Shown: positions 53,752 to 64,000 of the stretch, in pieces
Position numbering within the stretch: the stretch's first letter is position 1
Layout of the letters: each line of letters opens with the position of its first letter
Source: an uncultured Ureaplasma sp.
GTDB lineage: Bacteria; Bacillota_I; Bacilli_A; Mycoplasmatales; Mycoplasmoidaceae
Direction: 5' to 3'
DNA length: 64,000 nt
Assembly: GCA_902789825.1 (NCBI GenBank)
Contig: CADAPK010000001.1
Coordinates: forward strand, 124,001-188,000
The notes under the pieces: model-generated
The model's input: the letters and a program-made list of their open reading frames with translations, nothing else
What the model was told of the DNA's origin: nothing
Databases searched by the model: none
Program-made: the position numbers and the translations under genes

Positions 53752-53764
53752 TATAATTATTATA
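53752..53764. promoter_or_regulatory. Overlapping divergent -10 elements between the lipoprotein gene and sufC
   Basis: TATAAT at 53752-53757 on the plus strand and its complement at 53759-53764 for the minus strand are two bases apart, in a 48-base gap between divergent genes. If both act, polymerases would compete for the region. Confidence 0.35.
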
Positions 53765-53786
53765 AAATAATTATTCTCTCATACAA

Positions 53787-54527
53787 ATGAACGTTTTGCA
53801 GCTAAAAAATTTAACCGTTAAAAACAAAAAAAAAATAATTTTAAAAAAAATTAATCTTTATGCAAAAACGGGTGATATTATTGCAATTATTGGGGCAAAT
53901 GGGGTTGGTAAAAGTAGTCTGTTAAAAGCAATAATGAAACATTTTTCCTACAAAATAACTAATGGCTCATTAAGTTATAACAACAAAAAAATAAACAATT
54001 TTAGTACTTATGATATGGCAAAATTAGGATTTTATTATTTAGATCAAAATCCTGTTGGAATTGAAGGGATAAAATTAATCGACTTATATCGCACAATTTA
54101 TCAGAATTGTCACCAAAAAATTGAAATGGTTGACTTTTATAAAAAAATCATGTTAGAGCTGAAGCAATTTAATCTAAAACCCGATATTTTAAATCTCGAT
54201 AACACAATGCTATCGGGTGGTCAATCAAAAAAAAACGAATTAATACAATTAGATTTAATCGACCCACACGTTATTATGCTTGATGAAATTGATTCTGGTT
54301 GTGATGTTGATTTTATAAAAATCATTGCTAAATATGTTAATAAAATTAAAGTAAATAAAATAATTTTTCTTGTTTCACACCAACAAAAATTATTTAATTT
54401 AATTAAACCTAATAAGTTTATTCTTTTACACAATAATACGATTGCTGAAACCGGAAAAAACGAAAAAATTAATAAAATTTTAAATTTGGGTTTTGAAAAA
54501 TATCTAAAAAATAATGATGACCACTAA
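53787..54527 (+). CDS. sufC: Fe-S cluster assembly ATPase SufC
   Basis: A 246-residue ABC-type ATPase that acts with SufB and SufD in Fe-S scaffold assembly. Motifs: IGANGVGKSS (Walker A), YYLDQNPVGIEGI after the Q loop, LSGGQSKKNELIQ (signature), VIMLDEIDSGCD (Walker B; the D-S-G-L-D of the family is changed to DSGCD), and VSHQQKL (H loop). It starts the operon and overlaps sufD by 14 bases. Confidence 0.93.
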   Translation: MNVLQLKNLTVKNKKKIILKKINLYAKTGDIIAIIGANGVGKSSLLKAIMKHFSYKITNGSLSYNNKKINNFSTYDMAKLGFYYLDQNPVGIEGIKLIDLYRTIYQNCHQKIEMVDFYKKIMLELKQFNLKPDILNLDNTMLSGGQSKKNELIQLDLIDPHVIMLDEIDSGCDVDFIKIIAKYVNKIKVNKIIFLVSHQQKLFNLIKPNKFILLHNNTIAETGKNEKINKILNLGFEKYLKNNDDH

Positions 54528-55155
54528 AGACAAAAAAAAAGTTACTAAAAATATTATTATTGATCCTAAGAAAAAAAAGATAAATTTGACATTCAACAAG
54601 GCGGGTATTTTTAATTTATATTTATTTAATTATTGTAAAAAAAAACATGTGTGTCAAATTAATATTTACCTAAAAAATAGGATCATTGTAAACATTTATT
54701 GCTTAATTTTGGCATATTTGCAAACCGAAAAAATTACCATAAATGTATACCATTATAAGAAAAAATCACAAAGTTTTGTAAAAGCAAAATTATTCGCAAC
54801 AAAAAAAGCTAATCTTATTTTCAATTGTTTTTCAAGGATTGAAAAAAACATCATTGAAAATAATCTTGAACAAAGTATTGATGGTTTTATCCTTGATGAT
54901 ACTGCTAAAATCGATGTTGTTCCTTCTTTAACGACCCAAACAAATAATTCTATCGCTAAGCACAATGTTAATTTGGGAAAAATTGATCCAAAAATTTTAT
55001 TTTATCTTAGTAGCAAGGCAATAAAAAACAGTCAAATTTACGAACTATTTTTGCTTAATTTTTTTATTCAAAGTAATTTTTTAACAATTTTTAAAGAAAA
55101 AAAGATAATTGAAACAATTGAAAATTTCTTTATGATTACAGACAATGAATATTAA
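54514..55155 (+). CDS. sufD: Shortened SufD-like scaffold protein
   Basis: A 213-residue protein, about half the usual 430. The C-terminal SufBD half is present: SRIEKNIIENNLEQSIDGFILDDTAKIDVVPSL, equal to the typical L-L-x-x-x-A-x-I-x-x-x-P-x-L, then AKHNVNLGKIDPKILFYLSSKAI with the conserved H-x-x-x-x-G and L-x-S-x-G/A-I. The N-terminal half is missing. Placement between sufC and sufS identifies it. It overlaps sufC and sufS by several bases at each end. Confidence 0.8.
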   Translation: MMTTKDKKKVTKNIIIDPKKKKINLTFNKAGIFNLYLFNYCKKKHVCQINIYLKNRIIVNIYCLILAYLQTEKITINVYHYKKKSQSFVKAKLFATKKANLIFNCFSRIEKNIIENNLEQSIDGFILDDTAKIDVVPSLTTQTNNSIAKHNVNLGKIDPKILFYLSSKAIKNSQIYELFLLNFFIQSNFLTIFKEKKIIETIENFFMITDNEY

Positions 55156-56353
55156 TCAAATACGCAAACAAATTCCATGAATAAAAAATAATAAAGACAA
55201 AATTTATTTTGATAATGCTGCGACAACATTGAAACCAAAATGTGTGATCGACAAAATTTCATATTATTACACCCATTTAGGAATAAACATCCATAATACC
55301 GATTCAACATTTTGTTTTGATGTTTATAAAAAAATTGAAATGGCACGAAAAACCATTGCAAAAGTAATTAATTGCTCGCCCGAAAATATTTGTTTTGTTA
55401 GTGGAGCAACCGAGGGTTTAACAATGATTGCTCACGGACTAGCCCACTACTATAAAAAAGCTGAAATTTTATTAAACGACTTCGAACACGCAAGCAATCT
55501 ATTACCTTGATATCACGAAAAACAAAAAGGCTTTTTTAAGATTAAATTTGTTAATATAAATGGAAAATTTAACGAAAAAACTATTATTGAATCGATTACA
55601 AAAAACACAAAAATTATTGCCTTAACTCTTGCAAGCAATGTCTATGGTAATAGCATTGATAATTATTCAAAATTATGCGCGCAAATTAAAAAGATTAATA
55701 AAAAAATTATTATTGTACTAGATGCCACCCAGTATTTAGCACATAAATGAATTAAACAATTACGCGATATCGATTTTATTGTTTGTTCCGCACATAAATT
55801 TTTTGGACCACTGGGAATAGGTTTTGTCTATTTAAAAAAAGATTGAATCACAAAAATACAACCATTGAGATATGGTGGTGGGATGAATGAAACAATAACT
55901 AAAATAAAATTTCAACTATATAATAACATCCAAAAATTTGAAGGCGGAACACAGCCTCTTGCCGAAATTATTGGTTGACAAGAAGCAATAAAATTTATCG
56001 ATAACATTGGCATAAAAAATATTATTGATTATGAACATAAGTTAAAAAAATATTTTGTTAAAAAAATGTCGACAATAAAAGATTTGGAAATTTATAACCC
56101 TAATACTCCTTTGCCAATAATCATTTTTAACTATAAAGGAATCAATGCGCAAGATTTTGCTAGTTGATTAGGAACAAAAGGAATCATTTGTCGCTCCGGA
56201 TTAAGTTGCGCTAAGCTTATAAAAAATATCTTAAAAAAAGACAATTTTGTTCGTTGTTCCTTGTCAATTTACAATACAAGAAAAGAAATTGATTATCTAT
56301 ATAAAGTCATAAAATCATATAAAAAAGGAGAAGAAATAAGAAAAATTTTATAA
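55145..56353 (+). CDS. sufS: Cysteine desulfurase SufS
   Basis: PLP enzyme that takes sulfur from cysteine. The protein has 402 residues with several TGA as Trp. Seen: [53 protein letters not shown] (the PLP lysine) and, near the C terminus, [10 protein letters not shown] with the catalytic Cys. The usual R-x-G-x-H-C-A is changed to RSGLSCA, a small divergence in the loop. It overlaps sufD by 11 bases. Confidence 0.93.
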
Positions 56354-56800
56354 ATGACAAAGAATTTTGATTTAGCCCAACAAACAATCATTGATCATTA
56401 TGAAAATCCACGAAATAAAATTAGCAAATCAAAAGCGATAAAAATTAAATATGTGAGGGGTCATAGTGATTCACCTTCTTGTATTGATAATATCGATGCC
56501 TATATAAAAATAAAAAATCAACGAATTCTTGATTTAAAATTTAGTGGTGTTGGTTGCGCTATTTGTACTTCTTCAACCGATATTATGACCATTATTTTAA
56601 AAAATAAAACACCGAAAAAAGCAAAAGAAATAATTGATAATTACAATAAAATGATTTTAGGAAAAAAATTTGATAAAAAAAATTTGAGCGAATTGTTTTT
56701 CTATCGAAATGTACACAAACAACCTAATCGCATAAAATGTGCTTTAGTCGGTATTCAAGCTATCAAAAATGCAATAGAAAAATATGAAAAAAGTAAATAA
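56354..56800 (+). CDS. sufU: Sulfur-transfer protein SufU
   Basis: A 148-residue SufU, which accepts sulfur from SufS through a zinc-bound cysteine. The ligands are present: SPSCIDNIDAYIKI, GCAICTSSTDIM and RIKCALVGIQAI. It begins directly after the sufS stop. SufS-SufU pairs are typical of Firmicutes; sufB starts within the end of the gene. Confidence 0.92.
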   Translation: MTKNFDLAQQTIIDHYENPRNKISKSKAIKIKYVRGHSDSPSCIDNIDAYIKIKNQRILDLKFSGVGCAICTSSTDIMTIILKNKTPKKAKEIIDNYNKMILGKKFDKKNLSELFFYRNVHKQPNRIKCALVGIQAIKNAIEKYEKSK

Positions 56801-58103
56801 AGGTTTTCTTTTAAAAAAAGGTATAGACGAAAAAATCATTAAAAGAATTTCACAAATTAAAAATGAGCCAAAATGAATGTTGAACATTCGTTTAAAGGCT
56901 TTTCGTTTTTTTGTAAAAAGCAAAAATCCTCTTTGAGCAAAAGAATTAAAAAAGATAAATTTTAATGATTATGTTTATTATTCTTCAATACCAAATAATT
57001 GGAATGAATTACCAAAAAAAATTAAACAAATTTTTAAAAAAAAATCGTCACTAAATACAAAGAGTGTTGTTTGCGGAGAGAATAGACAATATGATTCTGA
57101 GATCATTTACAATAGTCTACAAAAAAAACTTAAAGATAAAGGTATAATTTTTTGCCGTCTTGAACAAGCCGTTAAATCCTATCCCTCCCTCGTCAAAAAA
57201 TACTTTGCAAAATTGATGAAAATTAATGAAAATAAATATGTTGCTTTAAATACCGCTGTTTGATCGGGTGGTAGTTTCATTTATATTCCGAAAAATGTAA
57301 ACTTAACTAAACCGTTACAAACACATTTTCATATTAATACGAAGAATGTTGGGCAATTTGAACGGACATTAATAATTGTTGAACAAAACTCATCACTAAA
57401 ATATATTGAAGGTTGCACCGCTTTAATTTCACCGCAGGCAAATTTACATACGGCTGTTGTTGAAATTTTTGTAAAAAATGAAGCCTCATGTCGTTACATA
57501 ACAATCCAAAATTGATCTAAAAATGTTTTGAATTTGGCAAATAAGCGAGCAATTGTTAATCAAAATGGAAAAATGGAATGGATTGATGGAAATTTTGGTT
57601 CAAAATTAAATATGAAGTATCCATGCATAATTTTACAAGGGAAAAATAGCATGGGGAAGTATGTATCAATTGCTCATGCAAAAAAAAATACAATTCACGA
57701 TACAGGAGCAAAAATGATTCATCTAGGACAAAATACAAAATCATATATCCTTGCTAAGACAATTAATGATCGTAATAGTCAAACGATTTACCGAGGTTTG
57801 GTAAAGATTGCACAAAGTGCAAAAAAATCTTTTAGTAATGTCATGTGTGACACATTGTTGCTTGATGATAATTCCTTAACACAAACGATTCCAAGAGAAA
57901 TAATTGGTAATACCACTTCAACAATTAAGCATGAAGCAAAAATAACAAATCTTGATCGTGAGAAAATGTTTTATTTAAACAACAAAAAAATCGATTATAG
58001 TGAAGCAAAAAATTTATTGTCGTTTGGTTTTATTCAATCTTTTACAAAAGAATTACCTATGGAATATGCAATCGAAATAAAACGTTTAATGAATGAATAT
58101 TAA
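56784..58103 (+). CDS. sufB: Fe-S cluster scaffold SufB
   Basis: Scaffold on which the cluster is built. The protein has 439 residues with TGA codons as Trp. The N-terminal part, KKGIDEKIIKRISQIKNEPKWML, and the middle SGGSFIYIPKNVNLTKPLQTHF are standard; the C-terminal half has SSLKYIEGCTALI, GGNFGSK-type repeats, and the SufBD end HEAKITNLDREKMFYLNNKKIDYSEAKNLLSFGFI. The catalytic Cys may be the one in EGCTA or another; I cannot decide. It overlaps sufU by 17 bases. Confidence 0.93.
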
Positions 58104-58113
58104 CGATTTAATT

Positions 58114-58536
58114 TTAGTGGTTAAATAACCATGATTTGAGAATTAAAACTGCGGAAATTTTATCTTTAATTTTTTTAATTTTGCTACTTTTTAAACCAAT
58201 TTCTTTTAATGAATTAATTGCAAAAACTGTTGAATATTTCTCATCTTCAAGAAAAATTTTTACCGATTTAAAATTTTGTTTTAATTGATCGTAAAATTTT
58301 TCAACAAAAAACGTTTGAGAACTTTTACTACCAGATTCATATAAAGGATAACCTAAAACAATTGTATCAATCTCATAGTTATAAAGATGAAAAATTTCTT
58401 TAATCTTCGTAATACATAGATTTAAATCACAATGGGGGTAAAAGTAATTTTCTAGACCATTAACGATCATTTTTTTATTGTCAGTAATTGCAATCCCTAA
58501 TGATTTTGTCCCTAAATCTAACCCTAATGCACGCAT
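58114..58536 (-). CDS. ruvX: Holliday-junction resolvase-like RuvX (YqgF)
   Basis: RNase H-fold nuclease involved in rRNA maturation in several bacteria. The start ATG 58536 gives 140 residues beginning MRALGLDLGTKSLGIAITD; upstream in-frame codons would add a hydrophobic, unlikely leader. Other motifs are IVLGYPLYESG and EDEKYSTVFA (the usual D-E-R-x-T-T-x-x-A). It ends 10 bases from the convergent sufB stop. A divergent proS begins 71 bases upstream. Confidence 0.9.
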   Translation of the reverse strand: MRALGLDLGTKSLGIAITDNKKMIVNGLENYFYPHCDLNLCITKIKEIFHLYNYEIDTIVLGYPLYESGSKSSQTFFVEKFYDQLKQNFKSVKIFLEDEKYSTVFAINSLKEIGLKSSKIKKIKDKISAVLILKSWLFNH

Positions 58537-58606
58537 TCTTTCAATAAAAGCAAATATATAATTTAGTATATTATTAAACAAAATAAAAAATAACAATTAT
58601 TTAGTT

Positions 58607-60091
58607 GTGAAAAATAAAAATATTGTTCCAAAAGAAACGAATTTTTCAGCTTGATACTCTTCGATAATAAGCGAAGCGAAGTTAGCATTATATACTTCGG
58701 TTAAAGGGTCGATTATTTTTTTACCAAATGCCTGATTAATTTGACAATTAATCAAAGAAAAAATTGATGATGAATTTAAAAAAATAGGGGTCAAAAATGT
58801 ACAACTTCCAACTTTTATAAATGCCAATGATTTTGTGAAAGAAGTAAAACATATTAGTGGTTTTGCACCTGAAACATTTACCGTTAGTACATGTTTGTCC
58901 AATCCACTTAAATTAAATAGTGCTAACGATTTTCAAATAACTGATAATTTTATCGTAAACAAGCAAAATATTTCGTTTCATGATTCAATAATTATTAGAC
59001 CAACATCGGAAGTAATTTTTTGTGATTGTTTTAAGAAAATCCTTAATTCGTATAATGATCTGCCAATTTTGTACAATCAATGATGCAATGTTTTTCGCAA
59101 CGAAAAAAATACTAGACCTTTCTTGCGAACAAATGAATTTTATTGACAAGAATTACACACAATTCATCAAACGGAACAAGAAGCAATTGCCCAAACACTT
59201 CAAACAATTAAAATTTATAAAAAAATTTTAAAAAATGAATTGTGCATGCCTTTCATTTATGGTGAAAAAACAGTTAACGAACGCTTCGCTGGTGCAATAA
59301 AAACTTTTGCATTAGAATCACTAATGCCAGATGGACAAGCATTGCAATGCTGTACAAGCCACTATTTAGGTCAAAATTTTGCGAAAGCATATGATATAAA
59401 ATATCAAAATCAACATAACCAATTTGATTATGTTTACCAAACTTCCGCTGGGTTAAGTACAAGAATAATTGGTGGTTTAATCATGACACACAGTGATAAT
59501 AATGGTTTAGTTTTACCTTTGAATCTTGCTCCAATTCAAATTGCAATTATTCCACTAGAAAAAGATAATTTGCAAATTAATAATTGCATAAAAAATATTT
59601 TAAAAAACATAAAAAATAAGTATCGTATTGAAATTGATGATAGTGACAAAAGCTTAGGTTTTAAAATAAATAACTATCAAATACAAGGGACAGTCTTCAT
59701 TATTTTAATTGGCAAAAATGAAATCCAAAAAAATGTTTTGACAATAATTCAAAGGAATCAACACGAAAAAATAGAAATTAATCCAATTAATTTAAAACAT
59801 TTTTTAAAGGAAAATGGAAAAAACTACCAAAAGCAGCTATATGAAAAAGCAAAATGTTTTTTTAATTCATCAATTGTTAAAGTAAACAATTTTGACGAAT
59901 TTAAACAAGCAATTAATCAACATAAATTTGTCGAAGTAAAATTTAAACAATCTATTGAAAATGAAGAAAAGATTAAAAAGCTTACTGGTGCAACAGCACG
60001 ATGTATTAAACATAAAGCTAAAAAAAATGATAAATGTTTTTTTTCAAACGAACAAGCAACTGATATTGTTTACTTCGCTCGTTCATATTAA
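58607..60091 (+). CDS. proS: Prolyl-tRNA synthetase, archaeal/eukaryal type
   Basis: Charges tRNA-Pro. The protein has 494 residues from GTG 58607, with TGA codons at 58652, 58730, 58739 and 59081 as Trp. Class II motifs: PRNxx-type motif 2 segment NTRPFLRTNEFYWQE, RPTSEV, and GLIMTHSDNNGLVLP. The motif usually Q-G-G-T-S-H is QCCTSHYLGQNF. The C-terminal domain follows the archaeal form and lacks the bacterial insertion editing domain. It lies between ruvX and obg. Confidence 0.93.
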
Positions 60092-60093
60092 AA

Positions 60094-61368
60094 TTATTCA
60101 ATTTCGAATTCAATGCCATCAATAAAAAAAGAATCTTTTTCTTTAGCACCATTATTCTTTAAAATTTCATCGATTCGACAATTATTCATTTTTTCTTTAA
60201 AACGCCAAATGTTATCTTTTGTGTTCAACGGAATTTTTGCCAATCAATATGATAAATATTTGCTATGAATTATTCATTTATTATCCTGCTTAATAAAAGT
60301 AAAATTTTTTGATGAATCATTTTGTGTATTTTCGACAATTATTGGTTTAATAGTTTTTTTATCAATAATTTTTTTTGATAAATTTTTTGATTTTTTTAAA
60401 TTTTTAAATATTAATTCTTTCAAGAAACTAAGATTTTGTTTTTTTAATGCACTAATTGAAATAAGATCATTATCTTTTATTTTCATTCTTAATTGCTCAA
60501 ATTGAACCGTTGCACCATCAAGATCATTTTTGTTCGCGACGATCAATTGTACTTTTTTGACAAGTTGTTTATCATATTTTTTTAATTCATTGTTAATAAT
60601 AGTGTATGATTCATATGCATTATTTTCTTCTAATGAAACAACATGAAGAAGAAGATGACAGCGTTCAATATGTTTTAAAAAATCAAAACCCAAACCTTTA
60701 TTTTGTGATGCCCCCTCAATTAAACCAGGAATATCGGCAATAACGATATTATTTTTTTGTCAATTCATCACACCCAAAATTGGATTTAATGTGGTAAATT
60801 GATAATTAGCAATTTTGGGTTTTGCATTTGTTAAACGAGAAATTAATGTGCTTTTGCCAACATTTGGTAGGCCAACCAAACCAACATCAGCTATATATTT
60901 TAGTTCAATTTTAATAAAAATTTCTTCTCCTTTATCGCCATTTTCATATAGTGTTGGTGCTTTATTGCGCGAGGATTTAAAAAAAGCATTGCCATGTCCC
61001 CCTTTACCACCATGAGCAAGAACGAATTTTTCCTGGTTGTGAATAACATCAAATAATATTTCTTGTGATGTAATGTCACTTATTTGACTGCCTAATGGGA
61101 CTTTTATATAAATATCCTCACCGTCTTTACCAAAGCAATTTTTCGGTTGACCATTTTGTCCGTTTTGAGCTACAATGTTTTTCAAGTATCGTAAATGAAA
61201 TAATGAATTAACATTTTCATCACCAACAATAATGACATTACCACCTCTCCCCCCATCACCACCAGCGGGTCCACCTTCTGGATAGTGTGCTTCTCTTCTT
61301 CAAGCGACAATACCATTGCCACCATTACCAGCTTTTACTAAGATTTCACATTTATCAACAAATTGCAT
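60094..61368 (-). CDS. obg: GTPase Obg
   Basis: Ribosome-associated GTPase needed for 50S assembly and growth. The protein has 424 residues. The Gly-rich Obg fold includes [32 protein letters not shown], then [15 protein letters not shown] (G1), [11 protein letters not shown] (G3), NKNDLDG (G4) and ISALKKQNL (G5). A C-terminal OCT domain follows. TGA codons are Trp. It is downstream of a membrane-protein gene on the same strand, with a 2-base gap. Confidence 0.95.
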
Positions 61369-61370
61369 TA

Positions 61371-62111
61371 TTAATTATTTTTTGTTTCAACAAACGTCTT
61401 ATTGTTTTGCTTATGTTTTTTTCAGAAAAATATTTTTTTTTGTAAATCATTGAAATAAATTTTGTTTTCATCGTTAGGATAAGTACATAAGAATAATCTT
61501 TTTTGCTTATTACCGGTAGAGATAATTAAAATGATTTTGTTAACGATGTAATTGCTTAAGACGAAACTTACTAAAAGCAAAAGAGAAATAATAATGATTC
61601 TTAAGATCAAAAAATATTTATTATGCGGAATTAAATGGGAAAAGATAAATCCATTACCAGTAATTCCAATTGTGGTGGAAAAGGGGATCACATCAATATT
61701 TGAAATCTTAAAAAAGTAAAGAATTATCGGATAAATAATCGATCAAATTAATAGAACTAAGCATGGAATAAAAATCAAAGGATTAATCCACATTAAATCT
61801 GAAAGAATTTGACAATTTTTTCCAATTTTATGTAATAATTCTATTTTTAATGTTTCCCTTCCTTCAACAAAAAAATCACCAAATTTTTTCGCGATTTCAT
61901 CAATATTTTTATGATTAATATTTCCATGCCAAAGACGTTGATTTTTTGCAATTAATCAATTTAAATTTGAAAAATTAAATTCACCATAAAATAATCAAAT
62001 GAAAATTAGAGGAAGTAAAATGAAAAGAAAAGATGATAAAAATATTCATCACCCCTTTGTGTGATAAAAATTATTTAATGTTGATAGTTTTTGGTTTTTT
62101 AGCAAAGACAT
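61371..62111 (-). CDS. Membrane protein of unknown function
   Basis: A 246-residue protein with TGA codons as Trp. Four hydrophobic segments lie at about residues 24-48, 102-128, 140-160 and 170-195, and a hydrophilic, helix-prone stretch (EIAKKFGDFFVEGRETLKIE) lies between the first two. The tail is Lys- and Asn-rich. I do not recognise the family. ATG 62111 is the best start. It sits directly upstream of obg (2-base gap), on the opposite strand to lspA. Confidence 0.6.
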
Positions 62112-62140
62112 TCATTTTATTTATACAATATAATGAAAAC

Positions 62141-62650
62141 ATGATTAATCTTGTCAAAAATTTGTTTTTAAACAAAAAATTATTTTTGAGAAGATTAATT
62201 TTTTTTTTAAGTGTTTTTACGATTGTTTTAATTTTTGCTTTAACATTTCATTTAATGTTTAGAAAATATAACGATGGTGATATTATCTCAAAGAAAAATA
62301 AATTTTTATATCTATTAGTTAGATGAAATGATGGTTTAGGCTTTAGCATTTTAAAAGGAAAATTTGTTACAATATGTATTGTACAACTTATCTTTATTGT
62401 TTTACAAATTTTAATATTAAATCTTTGCAAAAAAACAATTGAAATTATTTTTCTTTCAATGATAATAAGTGGAGGATTGTTCAATTTTTTTCAGCGAATC
62501 CTATCAATAAAAAAACAAGTTCTTGATTATTTTTGTTTTGGGTTTTTTGAATTTCCAGTTTTTAATGTTTCTGATGTATTTATTACGATTGGGATCGTTG
62601 GATTTATGATTGTGGAAATGGTTAAATTAATTAAAACATTCGATGCATAG
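62141..62650 (+). CDS. lspA: Signal peptidase II (lipoprotein signal peptidase)
   Basis: Cleaves lipoprotein signals, as needed for the giant lipoprotein in this window. The 169-residue protein has four membrane helices. The family motif ending S-G-G-x-x-N-x-x-D-R is SGGLFNFFQRI, and the catalytic aspartates lie in VLDYFCFGFF and FNVSDVFITIG. The D of the first motif is Q here. Upstream ATG 62033 is in frame but would overlap the divergent gene; ATG 62141 is preferred. It overlaps rluD by 8 bases. Confidence 0.88.
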
Positions 62651-63551
62651 CAAAACAATTAATGTCAAGAAAAGAAAAAGACTTGATAAATATTTAGTTT
62701 CACTATTAAAAATTTCACGAACAAAAGCAAGTCAATTAATTAGACTAAAGCAAATTTATGTGAATAAGGTAATGATTAATAAACCTTCTTTTCAATTAAA
62801 ACAAAACGATGAAATCGAAATTATCAATAGTGATAAAAGTAAACAAATTGATGTCAATTTGAAACCATGTAAAAAAAAATTAGATATTGTTTATGAAGAT
62901 CAATATCTGTTAGTTATTAATAAACCAAAAAATGTTCTCGTCCACCCTACTAAATTTAATGAAAAAAATACAATTGCTAATCGATTAATTAATTATTTGG
63001 GTAATTTTTCAAATGACAAAATTCGTCCTGGAATAGTTCATCGTTTGGATAAAAATACAACAGGATTATTGGTTATTGCTAAAGATCTCAAGACATTAGC
63101 TGCATTAAAAAAACAAATTGACGAAAAAACCATGCTTCGAAAGTACATTTGCCTATGTCATAATCATTTCACAACAAAAAAAATAATCATTAATCGACCG
63201 ATTGATCATGACCGAAAAAAAAAGACGATAAAAATGGTTGTCTCGTCAGCAAAAAAAGCAAAAAAAGCAATAACTAAAATTACTGTTTTGAAAAATTTAA
63301 AAAATAATTTATCACTTGTTGAATGCACACTTTATACTGGAAGAACCCATCAAATTCGTGTTCACTTAAAATCCATCAATCATTGTGTATACAATGATGA
63401 TTTATATGGAAAAATTGAAGACAAAAAAAAATATGGACAATTTTTACATGCATACAAATTGTCATTCATTCACCCATGGACAAAAAAAACGATGAATTTC
63501 ATAATAAAACCTGATCCAATCTTCTATGAAAAAATTAAAAATTTAGAATAA
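62643..63551 (+). CDS. rluD: 23S rRNA pseudouridine synthase, RluD family
   Basis: A 302-residue enzyme of the RluA/RluD family. Residues 10-70 hold an S4 domain (RLDKYLVSLLKISRTKASQLIRLKQIYVNK). The catalytic motif reads RPGIVHRLDKNTTGLLVIAK with the essential aspartate, and later TGRTHQIRVHLKSINHCVYNDDLYG. The length is normal. The start overlaps lspA, the usual lspA-rluD arrangement in Firmicutes. Confidence 0.93.
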   Translation: MHSKTINVKKRKRLDKYLVSLLKISRTKASQLIRLKQIYVNKVMINKPSFQLKQNDEIEIINSDKSKQIDVNLKPCKKKLDIVYEDQYLLVINKPKNVLVHPTKFNEKNTIANRLINYLGNFSNDKIRPGIVHRLDKNTTGLLVIAKDLKTLAALKKQIDEKTMLRKYICLCHNHFTTKKIIINRPIDHDRKKKTIKMVVSSAKKAKKAITKITVLKNLKNNLSLVECTLYTGRTHQIRVHLKSINHCVYNDDLYGKIEDKKKYGQFLHAYKLSFIHPWTKKTMNFIIKPDPIFYEKIKNLE

Positions 63552-64000
63552 TTATTTTTTTGCGTTTTTAGTCAAAACAAAAATTTTATTATTTTTTATC
63601 AAGATCATATCCTCAATGCGAATCCCAAATTTATTTGGTAAATAAATACCCGGTTCAATCGTAAAAATCATATTATTTTTTAAATTTTCTGAATTATTAT
63701 GATTTGTTACTTTTTCGTGAATTTCAATGCCTAAACCATGACTTGTATAATGCGTAAAATATTTTCCATATCCAGCATTCTTAATGATGTTGCGCGCGCT
63801 TAAGTCAACATCACTTATTTTTGATGTATTAACTTTAATGCTTTTAATTGCTATTAAATTGGCTTTCAAAACAATATCATAAATTTTTTTTGCCTCTTTG
63901 TTTCCCATTAGGAATGTTCGAGTTATATCCGAACAATACCCCTGATAAATGCAACCTATATCTAATTTAACAATTTCATTTTTACCTAATTTTTTATTTG
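63552..64000 (-). CDS. pepP: Xaa-Pro aminopeptidase (M24 family), C-terminal part
   Basis: The C-terminal half of a metallopeptidase; the 5' end is outside the window. The metal-binding and substrate motifs are LDIGCIYQGYCSDITRTF (two metal Asp), HYTSHGLGIEIHE (metal His), FTIEPGIYLPNKFGIRIEDMILI (two metal Glu). These are the five ligands of the pita-bread fold. The stop is next to rluD (convergent). Confidence 0.9.
   Translation of the reverse strand, partial: NKKLGKNEIVKLDIGCIYQGYCSDITRTFLMGNKEAKKIYDIVLKANLIAIKSIKVNTSKISDVDLSARNIIKNAGYGKYFTHYTSHGLGIEIHEKVTNHNNSENLKNNMIFTIEPGIYLPNKFGIRIEDMILIKNNKIFVLTKNAKK

Noticed and set aside
58597-58902. A 101-residue open frame on the minus strand over the start of proS
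   Set aside because: It lies antisense to the N-terminal part of proS, whose protein is clearly conserved, and shows no family features.
62033-62140. Extended N terminus of LspA from ATG 62033
   Set aside because: It would overlap the divergent membrane-protein gene and add an unneeded hydrophobic helix; ATG 62141 gives the family length.

Overview
This window is about 64 kb of an AT-rich chromosome from a wall-less bacterium of the class Mollicutes. The main evidence is that UGA must be read as tryptophan: rpsG, fusA, rpoB, rpoC, ileS, ligA, thrS and most other genes give full-length conserved proteins only if TGA codons are read through. Supporting signs are an archaeal/eukaryal-type prolyl-tRNA synthetase, FakA-PlsX lipid genes, many lipoprotein and nucleoside-uptake functions, and tightly packed genes. 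I cannot name the species; the gene set fits the Mycoplasma/Ureaplasma side of the class.

Layout. 1-5285: the end of prmC, a small zinc-ribbon membrane protein, an EzrA-like coiled-coil protein, then rpsL-rpsG-fusA. 5286-14475 is the accessory region. It holds two intact, distant paralogues of an ABC-type ATPase with a C-terminal R-x4-H (HEPN-like) motif, a HIT protein, an orphan 93-residue protein, and at least three damaged copies of the ATPase linker domain. Two of these copies are fused to secretion signals. tlyA-dinB sits in the middle. 14504-23583: ileS, a hypothetical gene, a degenerate alanine-dehydrogenase-like gene, rpsP-rplS-trmD, a membrane protein, a YdeI-family protein, ligA and tRNA-Gly. 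23638-32653: rpoB-rpoC-rplM-rpsI.

32640-38866 is a minus-strand block: fakA-plsX-rnc-ftsY, and thrS. 38968-45980: a TsaC/Sua5-family gene, a nucleoside-type ABC importer (binding protein, twin ATPase, two permeases) and upp, which together read as a nucleoside/uracil salvage operon. 45982-53738 (minus): a 1507-residue lipoprotein, rpsD, pyk, efp and nusB. 53787-58103: a complete sufCDSUB iron-sulfur operon with a short SufD. 58114-64000: ruvX, proS, obg, a membrane protein, lspA, rluD and the end of a pepP-type peptidase.

The most novel part is 5.3-14.5 kb. Two ATPase-HEPN-like proteins, each near a gene or pseudogene that joins a signal peptide to the same linker domain, suggest an expanding and decaying family that may act in defence or conflict. 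That function is inferred from architecture only. Other notable points are a ThrRS that has lost its TGS and editing features, an EF-P without the usual modified loop lysine, an RpoB with Asn at the rifampicin-critical His position, and an AlaDH-like pseudoenzyme.
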